This document shows positions 18,599 through 27,207 of a DNA stretch of 64,000 nucleotides, piece after piece. The position numbers and the translations under genes are program-made. A model generated the notes under the pieces. It ran no database searches, was not told the origin of the DNA, and saw nothing but the letters and a program-made list of their open reading frames with translations. The stretch is taken from assembly GCF_006491595.2 (NCBI RefSeq), contig NZ_VEVQ02000005.1, positions 62,001 to 126,000 of the forward strand. The letters are read 5' to 3'. This DNA is from Flavobacterium jejuense (GTDB lineage Bacteria; Bacteroidota; Bacteroidia; Flavobacteriales; Flavobacteriaceae). Position 1 is the stretch's first letter; each line of letters opens with the position of its first letter.

Positions 18599-19435
18599 AT
18601 GACAAATTTCAACTTTAGATATGCATCACATCCAGCAGATGCAAGAAAATATGACACAAATGAAATTAGAGAACACTTTCTAATTGATAATCTTTTTTCA
18701 AAGGATGAAATCAATTTGACATATTCCATGTATGATAGATATATAGTAGGTGGAATTATGCCTGTTTCTAAAACCCTAAAATTAGAAACAATTCCATATT
18801 TAAAATCAAATAATTTTTTAGATAGAAGAGAAATCGGAATTGTAAATGTGGGTGGAAAAGGTAAAATTTCAGTAGATGGTGAAGTTTTTGAATTAGATAA
18901 AAAAGAAGCATTATATATTGGTTCGGGCTGCATTGAAGTATTATTTTCAAGTTTAGAAGAAAATCCTGCCTTATTCTATATCAACTCTGCTCCAGCTCAC
19001 AAAAAGTTTCCAACAAAAAAAGTAAACAAACAAAACGCTGAAATTGTACATATGGGTGATGAAAAGTATGCAAATAAAAGAATTATCAATAAACTTATTG
19101 TGAATAGTGTAGTGGAAACATGTCAAGTTCAAATGGGACTTACTGAGCTTTTACCTGGAAATGTTTGGAATACAATGCCAGCACACACTCACAATCGAAG
19201 AATGGAAGCTTATTTCTATTTTGATTTAGAAGAAGGGCAAACTATAGCTCATTTTATGGGCGAGCCAGAACATACACGTCATATATTTTTAGAAAATAAT
19301 CAAGCCGTTTTATCACCAGAATGGTCTATTCATTCCGGTTCGGGAACTGCAAACTATTCCTTTATTTGGGGAATGGCTGGTGAAAATTTAGATTATGGAG
19401 ATATGGATATTGTTGCACCAAACAAATTAAAATAA
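18599..19435 (+). CDS. kduI: 5-keto-4-deoxyuronate isomerase
   Basis: KduI isomerises 5-keto-4-deoxyuronate (DKI) to 2,5-diketo-3-deoxygluconate in the cytoplasm, the step after unsaturated uronate release from pectin. From the ATG at 18599 the protein has 278 residues, the standard KduI length, and opens MTNFNFRYASHPADARKYD. The metal-binding His and Glu residues are in PAHTHNRRMEAYFYFD (about 195-208), with a later His in SIHSGSG. An upstream in-frame start at 18533 is rejected because the operator sits between the two. It is first in a long operon and is followed 2 bases later by kduD. Confidence 0.95.
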   Translation: MTNFNFRYASHPADARKYDTNEIREHFLIDNLFSKDEINLTYSMYDRYIVGGIMPVSKTLKLETIPYLKSNNFLDRREIGIVNVGGKGKISVDGEVFELDKKEALYIGSGCIEVLFSSLEENPALFYINSAPAHKKFPTKKVNKQNAEIVHMGDEKYANKRIINKLIVNSVVETCQVQMGLTELLPGNVWNTMPAHTHNRRMEAYFYFDLEEGQTIAHFMGEPEHTRHIFLENNQAVLSPEWSIHSGSGTANYSFIWGMAGENLDYGDMDIVAPNKLK

Positions 19436-19437
19436 TA

Positions 19438-20223
19438 ATGAATCTATTTAATTTAACTGGAAAAAGAGCTTTAATTACTGGTGGAACTCACGGATTAGGA
19501 CAAGCCATGGCTGAAGGTTTAGCTAGTGCTGGTGCTGAATTGGTGATTACAGGTACAACACCAAGTAAAATGAACGAAGCAATTGTCTATTATACTAGCA
19601 AAGGATACAAAGCAAAAGGTTATATTTTTGATGTAACAAATGAAACGGATGCTGCAAAATATATTGACATCATTACAGAAGAATTAGGAAATATTGATAT
19701 TCTTGTCAATAATGCTGGAATTATCAAAAGAGAATTGGCTATTACAATGCCTATTTCTGATTTCAGAAAAGTAATTGATGTAGATTTAGTTGGACCTTTC
19801 ATCATGTCGCAATTAGTGGCTAAACAAATGATTGAAAGAAGAGAAGGTAAAATCATCAACATTTGCTCTATGATGAGCGAATTAGGGAGAAATAGTGTTT
19901 CAGCTTATGCTGCTGCCAAAGGTGGTCTGAAAATGCTAACACAAAACTTAGCTACAGAATGGGCTAAATACAACATTCAAGTAAATGGAATTGGACCAGG
20001 TTATTTTGCAACTTCGCAAACAGAACCTATTCGTGTAGATGGTCATCCTTTTAACGAATTTATTATTAACAGAACACCAGCAGCTCGATGGGGAAATCCT
20101 GAAGATTTAGCAGGTGCAGCTGTGTTTTTGGCATCAAAAGCAAGTGATTTTGTTAACGGACAAGTAGTTTATGTCGATGGTGGAATTTTAGCTACTATCG
20201 GAAAACCATCAAACGAAGAATAA
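19438..20223 (+). CDS. kduD: 2-dehydro-3-deoxy-D-gluconate 5-dehydrogenase (SDR family)
   Basis: A 261-residue short-chain dehydrogenase that reduces 2,5-diketo-3-deoxygluconate to 2-keto-3-deoxygluconate. The cofactor motif TGGTHGLGQAMAEGLA is at about residues 14-29, NNAG is at about 91-94, and the catalytic YAAAK (Tyr, Lys) is at about 159-163 after the conserved serine region. It starts 2 bases after kduI, and its product feeds kdgK three genes downstream. The identification is strengthened by its pairing with kduI, because the SDR family alone is broad. Confidence 0.93.
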   Translation: MNLFNLTGKRALITGGTHGLGQAMAEGLASAGAELVITGTTPSKMNEAIVYYTSKGYKAKGYIFDVTNETDAAKYIDIITEELGNIDILVNNAGIIKRELAITMPISDFRKVIDVDLVGPFIMSQLVAKQMIERREGKIINICSMMSELGRNSVSAYAAAKGGLKMLTQNLATEWAKYNIQVNGIGPGYFATSQTEPIRVDGHPFNEFIINRTPAARWGNPEDLAGAAVFLASKASDFVNGQVVYVDGGILATIGKPSNEE

Positions 20224-20235
20224 CATTTTAAGACA

Positions 20236-21636
20236 ATGAGTAAAAATTTCATAAACGATAATTTCCTTTTGGAAAATAAATATGCTGAAGAATTATATCA
20301 CAATTATTCTAAGAACCAGCCTATCATAGATTACCATAACCATTTATCACCCCAATTAATTGCAGAAGATGCCATTTTTGATAACATAACAAAAGTTTGG
20401 ATTAACGGTGACCATTATAAATGGAGAGCTATGAGAACTTTAGGAATCAATGAAAAATTTATCACAGGAAATGCTTCCGAAAAAGATAAGTTTCTACAAT
20501 GGGGAAAAACAGTTCCATATACGATGAGAAATCCTTTGTATCATTGGACTCACTTAGAATTAACACGATATTTTGGCATCAATGAATTATTGAACGAAAA
20601 ATCAGCTGCATCTATTTATGAACAAGCTTCTGCAAAAGTAAATTCTCAAGATTTCAGTACAAGAAATTTATTAAGAAAAGTAAAGGCTGAATTCGTTTGT
20701 ACCACTGAAGATCCAATTGATAATTTAGAGTATCACCAACAATTAGCTAAAAGTGATTTTGAAGTTAAAGTAAGTACAGCTTTTCGTCCTGATAAAGCGA
20801 TTTTAATTACCAATGATGGTTATAACGAATATATTGATAAATTAGGAGAAGTAGCTGGAATTGAAATCAATACGTATGTTGATTTATGTGGTGCTTTAAA
20901 AAACAGAATAGCTTACTTCGATAAAAATGGAAGCAAACTTTCAGATCACGGTTTAGAGCATATTTATTTTGAAAATTTCACAGAGAATGAAATCAATACC
21001 ATCTTCAAAAAGAAACGTGAAAACACAACTTTAACAAATGAAGAAGCGTTAAAATTCCAAAGTGCTATTTTATTGTTTTTGTCTGAAACTTACCATGAGT
21101 TTGGTTGGGTTCAGCAATTTCATTTAGGTGCTTTACGCAATAACAATGCTCGTATGCACCGAATTCTTGGACCAGATACAGGTTGGGATTCTATAGGAGA
21201 TTATGCTCAAGCTCAAAAATTATCAGCGTTTTTAAATGCATTAGATAGTAAAGATAAATTAACAAAAACCATTATTTATAACCTAAATCCAGCTGATAAC
21301 GAAGTTATGGCAACAATGATTGGTAACTTTAATGATGGTAGTGTTAGAGGGAAAGTACAATTCGGTTCAGGTTGGTGGTTTTTAGACCAAAAAGACGGAA
21401 TGACAAAACAATTAAATGCCCTTTCAAACATGGGATTAATCAGTTGTTTTATCGGAATGTTAACCGATTCAAGAAGTTTCTTATCGTTTCCAAGACATGA
21501 ATATTTCAGACGTATTTTATGTAATCTTTTAGGTGATGAAATTCAACGAGGAGAGCTTCCTGCTGATATGGAATGGATTGGTAAAATGGTGACTGACATC
21601 AGTTATAACAATGCAAAAGAATATTTTAAATTCTAA
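20236..21636 (+). CDS. uxaC: Glucuronate/galacturonate isomerase
   Basis: A 466-residue uronate isomerase that converts D-galacturonate to D-tagaturonate (or glucuronate to fructuronate). The N-terminal metal motif DYHNHLSP (HxH) and the FHLGALRNNNARMH and DSRSFLSFPRHEYFRR segments are typical of UxaC. It supplies UxaB and UxaA, encoded further down the same strand, and opens the non-lyase branch for saturated galacturonate. It starts 12 bases after kduD, so it is in the same operon. Confidence 0.95.
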   Translation: MSKNFINDNFLLENKYAEELYHNYSKNQPIIDYHNHLSPQLIAEDAIFDNITKVWINGDHYKWRAMRTLGINEKFITGNASEKDKFLQWGKTVPYTMRNPLYHWTHLELTRYFGINELLNEKSAASIYEQASAKVNSQDFSTRNLLRKVKAEFVCTTEDPIDNLEYHQQLAKSDFEVKVSTAFRPDKAILITNDGYNEYIDKLGEVAGIEINTYVDLCGALKNRIAYFDKNGSKLSDHGLEHIYFENFTENEINTIFKKKRENTTLTNEEALKFQSAILLFLSETYHEFGWVQQFHLGALRNNNARMHRILGPDTGWDSIGDYAQAQKLSAFLNALDSKDKLTKTIIYNLNPADNEVMATMIGNFNDGSVRGKVQFGSGWWFLDQKDGMTKQLNALSNMGLISCFIGMLTDSRSFLSFPRHEYFRRILCNLLGDEIQRGELPADMEWIGKMVTDISYNNAKEYFKF

Positions 21637-21649
21637 TTAATCAATTCAA

Positions 21650-21973
21650 ATGTTTATAGAAAGTAAAGATTATAAGTGGGAGAAAATTGATAAAAATTTA
21701 GATAGAGCTATAATTGGTTATGATAATGCATTAATGCAAACCATTGTTAAATTTAAAAAAGGAGGCATTGGCTATTTACATCAGCATATTCACTCCCAAG
21801 TAGCTTTTATTGTTAAAGGTTCATTTGAAGTTCAAATTGAAGAGGAGAAAAAAATATTGCATAGTGGTGATACATTTTTTATTCCTTCCAATAAAATGCA
21901 TGGAGTAGTTTGTTTAGAAGAAGGAATTTTAGTAGAATCATTTAGTCCCATGCGAGAAGATTTTTTAAAATAA
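21650..21973 (+). CDS. kdgF: Cupin, KdgF-like unsaturated uronate ring-opening protein
   Basis: A 107-residue single cupin. The metal-binding motif is YLHQHIHSQVAFIVKG (H-x-H with the following residues), the second cupin motif is GDTFFIPSNKMHGV, and the C-terminal SFSPMREDFL matches the FxPxREDFL ending typical of KdgF. KdgF speeds conversion of 4,5-unsaturated galacturonate to the linear ketouronate used by KduI. The neighbours (uxaC before, kdgK 12 bases after) support this over a generic cupin. The symbol is assigned by motif plus context. Confidence 0.82.
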   Translation: MFIESKDYKWEKIDKNLDRAIIGYDNALMQTIVKFKKGGIGYLHQHIHSQVAFIVKGSFEVQIEEEKKILHSGDTFFIPSNKMHGVVCLEEGILVESFSPMREDFLK

Positions 21974-21985
21974 TTAAAGTTTAAG

Positions 21986-23008
21986 ATGAATAAAGTAGTC
22001 ACTTTTGGTGAAATAATGTTACGACTTTCTACAGAAAGACATTTGCGTTTTGGGCAATCCAAAGCTTTTGCTGCAACTTATGGTGGTGGTGAATTTAATG
22101 TGGCTGTTTCCTTGGCTAATTACGGAATTGATGCTGAATTTGTAACTAGAATTCCAGATAACGAAATCGGACATTGTGCTTTGAAAGAAATGCGAAAAAT
22201 GAATGTGAATTCATCCAATGTGCTTTTTGGTGGTGATCGCTTAGGAGTTTATTTCTTAGAAACTGGAGCAGGAAATAGAGGAAGTAATGTAGTTTATGAC
22301 AGGGCTAATAGTGCTATTGCAACAGTTGAACCAGGAACTTTTAATTGGGAAAAAATATTTGAAGGCAAAACATGGTTTCACTTTAGTGGAATTACGGCTG
22401 CCATTTCAGAAAATGCTGAAGAAGAATGCTTAATAGCTATTAAAACTGCTCATAAATTAGGGTTAACCATTTCATGTGATTTGAATTACCGTTCAAAATT
22501 ATGGAAATACGGAAAAGAACCTAAAGACGTTATGCCAGAAATGCTGAAATATTGCAATATAATTTTAGGTGATATCGATACTGCTTTTTTTATGTTGGGA
22601 AAAGAAAAAATAAATCCAGATTATACAGATGAAGCTTCACTTCCGTCTTTATATGGAAAACTATTTGAATTGTGTCCAAATTTGAAGGTAGCAGCTACCA
22701 CATTACGTTATTCTATTAGTGCTTCACACCAAAGAATTGGAGGCATTTTATTTGATGGAAAACAAATATATAAAGCAGCTGTTAAAGAAATAACTCCAGT
22801 AGTGGATAGAGTAGGAACAGGTGATGCCTTTATGGGTGGATTAATTTATAGCTTAATAAAAGATACTAATAATAAACAAAAAGCTTTAGAATTCGCTGTT
22901 GCAGCTTGTTGTTTAAAACATACCATTGTTGGAGATTATAATTTGGCTACATTAGAAGAAGTTGAAAATATAATTAATGGTGACGGCTCTGCTAAAGTTT
23001 CTAGATAG
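21986..23008 (+). CDS. kdgK: 2-keto-3-deoxygluconate kinase (PfkB family)
   Basis: A 340-residue ribokinase-family sugar kinase. The N-terminal substrate motif GGGEFNVAVSLANYG is present, and the PfkB signature DRVGTGDAFMGGLIYSL near residue 275 contains the catalytic Asp. It phosphorylates KDG to KDPG, which the aldolase two genes later cleaves to pyruvate and glyceraldehyde-3-phosphate. It is the point where the kdu and uxa branches meet. Confidence 0.93.
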   Translation: MNKVVTFGEIMLRLSTERHLRFGQSKAFAATYGGGEFNVAVSLANYGIDAEFVTRIPDNEIGHCALKEMRKMNVNSSNVLFGGDRLGVYFLETGAGNRGSNVVYDRANSAIATVEPGTFNWEKIFEGKTWFHFSGITAAISENAEEECLIAIKTAHKLGLTISCDLNYRSKLWKYGKEPKDVMPEMLKYCNIILGDIDTAFFMLGKEKINPDYTDEASLPSLYGKLFELCPNLKVAATTLRYSISASHQRIGGILFDGKQIYKAAVKEITPVVDRVGTGDAFMGGLIYSLIKDTNNKQKALEFAVAACCLKHTIVGDYNLATLEEVENIINGDGSAKVSR

Positions 23009-23030
23009 ATAGAATTATAAGGATGGTAAT

Positions 23031-23546
23031 ATGGTAACATTAAAAAAAATATCAAATTTAACAGGTTTTTCAATTTCAACAATTTCAAAAGCTTTGAATG
23101 ATAGAAACGATATCAACAATGATACTAAAAAGATTATTCAAGATTATGCCATTAAAATAAATTATAAACCTAATAAAAATGCATTGGCTTTAAGAGGTTA
23201 TAAATCTTTTATCATAGCGATTATAGTTCCTCAAATAAATGATACTCTGTATAGTGAGCTATTATGTGATTTACAATTATGTGCTACAAAGTTTGGTTAC
23301 AGAATACTATTGTTCCAGTCTTTTGATGCAATGTCAAAAATTACAGAATACCTTCGTGAGGTTAATGATGGAAGTGTTGATGCATCATTTGTTCTTTCTA
23401 CAAATGAAAAACCAATAAATAAAAAGCTAACTGATGCTAAAAATATTCCTGTTGAATATATTCAAATCTTTAAAAATCAACAAAAAATTGAATTAAAAGC
23501 GAATTGTATTTCAATTTTTGAAAATTTATTAAAACAAATTAAATAA
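23031..23546 (+). CDS. C-terminally truncated LacI-family DNA-binding protein
   Basis: Only 171 residues, about half the usual length. The LacI helix-turn-helix (TLKKISNLTGFSISTISKALND) and hinge region (YKPNKNALALRGYKS) are intact. The first lobe of the sugar-binding domain begins (IIAIIVPQINDTLYSELL) but ends near residue 170, so the second lobe and most of the ligand pocket are missing. There is no downstream remnant in another frame, because the aldolase starts 3 bases after the stop; this looks like a settled short gene rather than fresh decay. It could bind the same operators without responding to sugar, or heterodimerise with the full-length LacI at 28874. Both ideas are inference. Confidence 0.85.
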   Translation: MVTLKKISNLTGFSISTISKALNDRNDINNDTKKIIQDYAIKINYKPNKNALALRGYKSFIIAIIVPQINDTLYSELLCDLQLCATKFGYRILLFQSFDAMSKITEYLREVNDGSVDASFVLSTNEKPINKKLTDAKNIPVEYIQIFKNQQKIELKANCISIFENLLKQIK

Positions 23547-23548
23547 TT

Positions 23549-24217
23549 ATGGCTCAATATACCCGAATTGAAGTAGCTCAAAAAATGAAGGAAACTGGTT
23601 TAGTTCCTTTATATTATAATCCTGATGCAGAAATTTGTAAAAATATTGTAAAAGCTTGTTATGATGGAGGAGCACGTTTATTTGAATTTACAGCAAGAGG
23701 TGATTTTGCTCATGAAGTCTTTGCTATTTTAATAAAATATGTTGTTAATGAACTTCCTGGGATGATTCTTGGAGTGGGTTCTATTACTGATGCAGCAGCA
23801 GCTTCTTTATACATGCAAATGGGAGCTAATTTTATTGTAACTCCAGTTTTAAGAGAAGATATTGTACAAATTTGTAATAGAAGAAAAGTGTTATGGTCAC
23901 CTGGTTGTGGTTCATTAAGTGAAATTGCAAAAGCAGAAGAATTAGGCTGTGAAATTGTAAAATTATTTCCTGGTGATATTTATGGACCAAAATTCGTAAA
24001 AGGAGCTTTAGCACCGCAACCATGGACTTCAATAATGCCAACAGGAGGTGTATCTCCAACAGAAGAGAGTTTGAAAAGTTGGTTTAATGCTGGTGTAACC
24101 TGCGTCGGAATGGGTTCACAGTTAATTTCGAAGGAAATTATTGATAATAAGGATTTTGGTAAACTTACGACTCAAGTAAAATTTGCTTTAGATACTATCA
24201 AACAAATTAGAAAATAA
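23549..24217 (+). CDS. KDPG / KHG aldolase
   Basis: A 222-residue class I aldolase of the Eda family that splits 2-keto-3-deoxy-6-phosphogluconate into pyruvate and glyceraldehyde-3-phosphate. The catalytic Glu region is LFEFTARG, the Schiff-base Lys is in EIVKLFPGD, and the phosphate loop is MPTGGVSPTEESL. The gene is embedded in the operon between the short LacI gene and the hexuronate transporter. This enzyme ends the pathway. Confidence 0.94.
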   Translation: MAQYTRIEVAQKMKETGLVPLYYNPDAEICKNIVKACYDGGARLFEFTARGDFAHEVFAILIKYVVNELPGMILGVGSITDAAAASLYMQMGANFIVTPVLREDIVQICNRRKVLWSPGCGSLSEIAKAEELGCEIVKLFPGDIYGPKFVKGALAPQPWTSIMPTGGVSPTEESLKSWFNAGVTCVGMGSQLISKEIIDNKDFGKLTTQVKFALDTIKQIRK

Positions 24218-24259
24218 AATGCTAATTTCTATTTCAAATAGAAGTAAAAAAATATAATT

Positions 24260-25708
24260 ATGAGTGAATTAATTCCAAAAAAAGCAACAAAATTCAGGTG
24301 GACTATTTGTGGACTATTATTTATGGCAACCACTATAAACTATTTAGACCGACAAGTGCTATCCTTAACATGGAAAGATTTTATTGCACCTGAATTTCAT
24401 TGGACTAATAATGATTATGGAAACATAACTGCTTTGTTTTCAATATTTTACGCTGTATCTTTATTGTTTGCAGGTCGTTTTGTGGATATAATGGATACCA
24501 AAAAAGGGTTTCTTTGGGCTATTGGTGTTTGGTCATTAGGAGCTTGTTTGCATGCTTTTGCTGGAATTGCAACAGCTGGTTATATCACTGGAGATTGGTT
24601 TGTTGGTTTTGAAGGAGCAAAAAATATTATTGGAACCATTAATGATACTGGATTAGTAATATCAGTCAGTGTAACTTTATTCATTTTCGCTCGTTTTGTT
24701 TTAGCATTAGGTGAAGCAGGAAATTTTCCAGCTGCCATTAAAACTACAGCTGAATATTTTCCTAAAAAAGACAGAGCATTTTCAACAAGTATATTCAATG
24801 CTGGAGCGACAGTTGGAGCGTTGGCAGCACCAATTACAATTCCTTTTATAGCAGAAGCTTATGGTTGGGAAATGTCTTTTATAATAATTGGAGCTCTTGG
24901 TTTTATTTGGATGGGCTTTTGGGTCTTCTTATATGAAAAACCAGAAAAACATTCTAAAGTAAACCCTGAAGAATTAGAATATATTCAACAAGATACAATT
25001 GCTGATAGTAAAATAGAAGGTTATGTACCAGAAACTACTGCAAAAGTTTCATTAATGGATTGTTTTAAATATAAACAAACTTGGGCTTTTGCTTTTGGAA
25101 AATTCATGACTGATGGTGTTTGGTGGTTTTTCTTATTCTGGACACCAGCATATTTAAGTTCGGTTTACGGAATGGATTCTACAGAAGCTGCTTTTCCTTT
25201 GTTTGTCTTATATATGATTACATTGGTTTCAATCATTGGAGGTTGGTTACCAACTTATTTCGTTGATAAAAAAGGAATGAATCCTTATGAAGGTAGAATG
25301 AAAGCTATGTTAATTTTTGCATTTTTTCCATTGCTAGCTCTAATAGCACAACCTTTAGGTCATTATACGTATTGGATTCCTGTAATTATAATTGGAATCG
25401 CTGGAGCCGCTCATCAAGCTTGGTCTGCAAATATATTTACAACAGTTGGAGACATGTTTCCTAAAAAAGCAATTGCAACGGTTACAGGTATTGGTGGATT
25501 AGCTGGTGGATTAGGTTCAACTGTTATCAATAAAGGTTCTGGAGTTTTATTCGATTACAGTGAAAATACAAATATGGCATTCATGGGATTTAAGGGAATT
25601 GAAGCAGGATATTTTATCATTTTTTCAATTTGTGCAGTTTGCTACTTAATAGGTTGGACGGTTATGAAAACTTTGGTACCTAAATATAGTCCAATAACAA
25701 ATTTGTAA
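24260..25708 (+). CDS. MFS hexuronate transporter (ExuT-like)
   Basis: A 482-residue major facilitator protein with about 12 helices. The opening ATTINYLDRQVLSLTW is characteristic of the anion:cation symporter (ExuT/GudP) group, and LGEAGNFPAAIKTTAEYFPKKDRA carries the family's conserved acidic and basic residues. A loop at residues about 98-135 is longer than in E. coli ExuT. It imports galacturonate or glucuronate across the inner membrane, consistent with uxaC, uxaB and uxaA around it. Confidence 0.92.
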   Translation: MSELIPKKATKFRWTICGLLFMATTINYLDRQVLSLTWKDFIAPEFHWTNNDYGNITALFSIFYAVSLLFAGRFVDIMDTKKGFLWAIGVWSLGACLHAFAGIATAGYITGDWFVGFEGAKNIIGTINDTGLVISVSVTLFIFARFVLALGEAGNFPAAIKTTAEYFPKKDRAFSTSIFNAGATVGALAAPITIPFIAEAYGWEMSFIIIGALGFIWMGFWVFLYEKPEKHSKVNPEELEYIQQDTIADSKIEGYVPETTAKVSLMDCFKYKQTWAFAFGKFMTDGVWWFFLFWTPAYLSSVYGMDSTEAAFPLFVLYMITLVSIIGGWLPTYFVDKKGMNPYEGRMKAMLIFAFFPLLALIAQPLGHYTYWIPVIIIGIAGAAHQAWSANIFTTVGDMFPKKAIATVTGIGGLAGGLGSTVINKGSGVLFDYSENTNMAFMGFKGIEAGYFIIFSICAVCYLIGWTVMKTLVPKYSPITNL

Positions 25709-25738
25709 AATAATAAGACAATTATTAAAAAATATAGT

Positions 25739-27196
25739 ATGTTGACAATCAAAAAATTAAATAGAGAAAATATAGATTCGCAAGCATTGTACCCAATTAA
25801 AGTGGTCCAGTTTGGTGAAGGTAATTTTTTAAGAGCATTTGTAGATTATGCTTTTCAAAGATTAAACAATGAACTTAACTTCAATGCAGGTGTTGCGGTT
25901 GTTCAACCTTTAGAAGGTGGAATGGTTGACATGTTGAATGACCAAGATGGATTGTACACACTATTCATGAATGGTGTAAAGAAAAACGAGAAAATTCAAA
26001 ATATAGAATTAATAAAAAACATTGTAAAAGGAATTAATCCATTTACCGATTATAAAGCCTTTTTAGATTTAGCTAAAGAAGAAGAGTTGCAGTTTATCAT
26101 TTCAAATACAACTGAAGCTGGTATAGAATTTATCGATTCAGATACACCAGAAATGGAACCACCAGTTGCTTTTCCTGCTAGATTAACCGTTTTATTATAC
26201 GAAAGATTTAAACATTTTAATGGAAACCCAAACAAAGGTCTAACCATCATTCCATGTGAATTAATCAATTATAATGCAGCTACTTTAAAAGATATTATTT
26301 TACAATATTGTGATTTATGGAATTTAGATAACTCTTTTAAAACATGGTTATTAGAAAGCTGTACTTATCACAATACTTTAGTAGATAGAATTGTTCCAGG
26401 TTACCCAAAAAATGAAATTGAAGAGTACAATAGTAAATTAGATTATCAAGATAATTTAATCGTTACAGCAGAACCATTTTTCCTTTGGGTTATTGAAGGA
26501 GATGAAGCTTTAAAACAAAAATTACCGTTCCATAAAACCGATTTAAATGTAAAGATTGTAGATGATATGCAATCTTTCAGAACTTTAAAAGTGCGTATTT
26601 TAAATGGTGCTCATACAGCAATGGTTCCTTTTTCATTATTATATGGAAACGAAACAGTAAGACAAACAGTTGATGGAGACTTTACTGGTGCCTTCGTAAA
26701 TCATGTTATTGCTGAAATTAACGACACTTTACCTTTTGATAAAAGTGAGGTTTTAGCGTATTCTGACGAAGTAATGGATCGTTTTAGAAATCCATTTATC
26801 ATTCACAAATTAGCAGATATTGCTTTAAATACGGTTTCTAAATTTAAAGTTAGAGTATTACCAAGTTTACTGCAATATGTTGAAAAAAAGAACAGTTTAC
26901 CAATTCACTTAACGTATTCTTTAGCTTGTTTAATCCAGTTTTATAAAGGAACATGGAAAAATGAAGCTTTACCAATAAATGATGGTGCTGATATTGTGGC
27001 TTTTTTCAAAGAAGCTTGGAGTTCAAATGACTTAAATAAAGTTGCCAAAGCGACATTAGAAAATACAGAATTTTGGGGTAAAGATTTAACTAAAGTTATA
27101 GGTTTGTCTGAAGCAGTAGTTTCAGGACTTACTGATATTGAGGCTAATGGAATTGAAAAAGGCTTTGTGGCTTTTAAAAACAAATTCAACTCATAA
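25739..27196 (+). CDS. uxaB: Tagaturonate reductase
   Basis: A 485-residue polyol/mannitol-type dehydrogenase that reduces D-tagaturonate to D-altronate with NADH. The nucleotide-binding start VVQFGEGNFLRAF is at about residues 22-34, and the catalytic region with KVRILNGAHTAMVP is at about 286-299. It follows the transporter by 30 bases and precedes uxaA by 11. Length and neighbours favour UxaB over fructuronate reductase UxuB. Confidence 0.94.
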   Translation: MLTIKKLNRENIDSQALYPIKVVQFGEGNFLRAFVDYAFQRLNNELNFNAGVAVVQPLEGGMVDMLNDQDGLYTLFMNGVKKNEKIQNIELIKNIVKGINPFTDYKAFLDLAKEEELQFIISNTTEAGIEFIDSDTPEMEPPVAFPARLTVLLYERFKHFNGNPNKGLTIIPCELINYNAATLKDIILQYCDLWNLDNSFKTWLLESCTYHNTLVDRIVPGYPKNEIEEYNSKLDYQDNLIVTAEPFFLWVIEGDEALKQKLPFHKTDLNVKIVDDMQSFRTLKVRILNGAHTAMVPFSLLYGNETVRQTVDGDFTGAFVNHVIAEINDTLPFDKSEVLAYSDEVMDRFRNPFIIHKLADIALNTVSKFKVRVLPSLLQYVEKKNSLPIHLTYSLACLIQFYKGTWKNEALPINDGADIVAFFKEAWSSNDLNKVAKATLENTEFWGKDLTKVIGLSEAVVSGLTDIEANGIEKGFVAFKNKFNS

Positions 27197-27207
27197 TTAT
27201 AGAAATT

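Noticed and set aside
23031..23546. Short LacI gene as a frameshifted pseudogene
   Set aside because: No continuation is visible in other frames. The aldolase starts 3 bases later, and the ORF is cleanly bounded.
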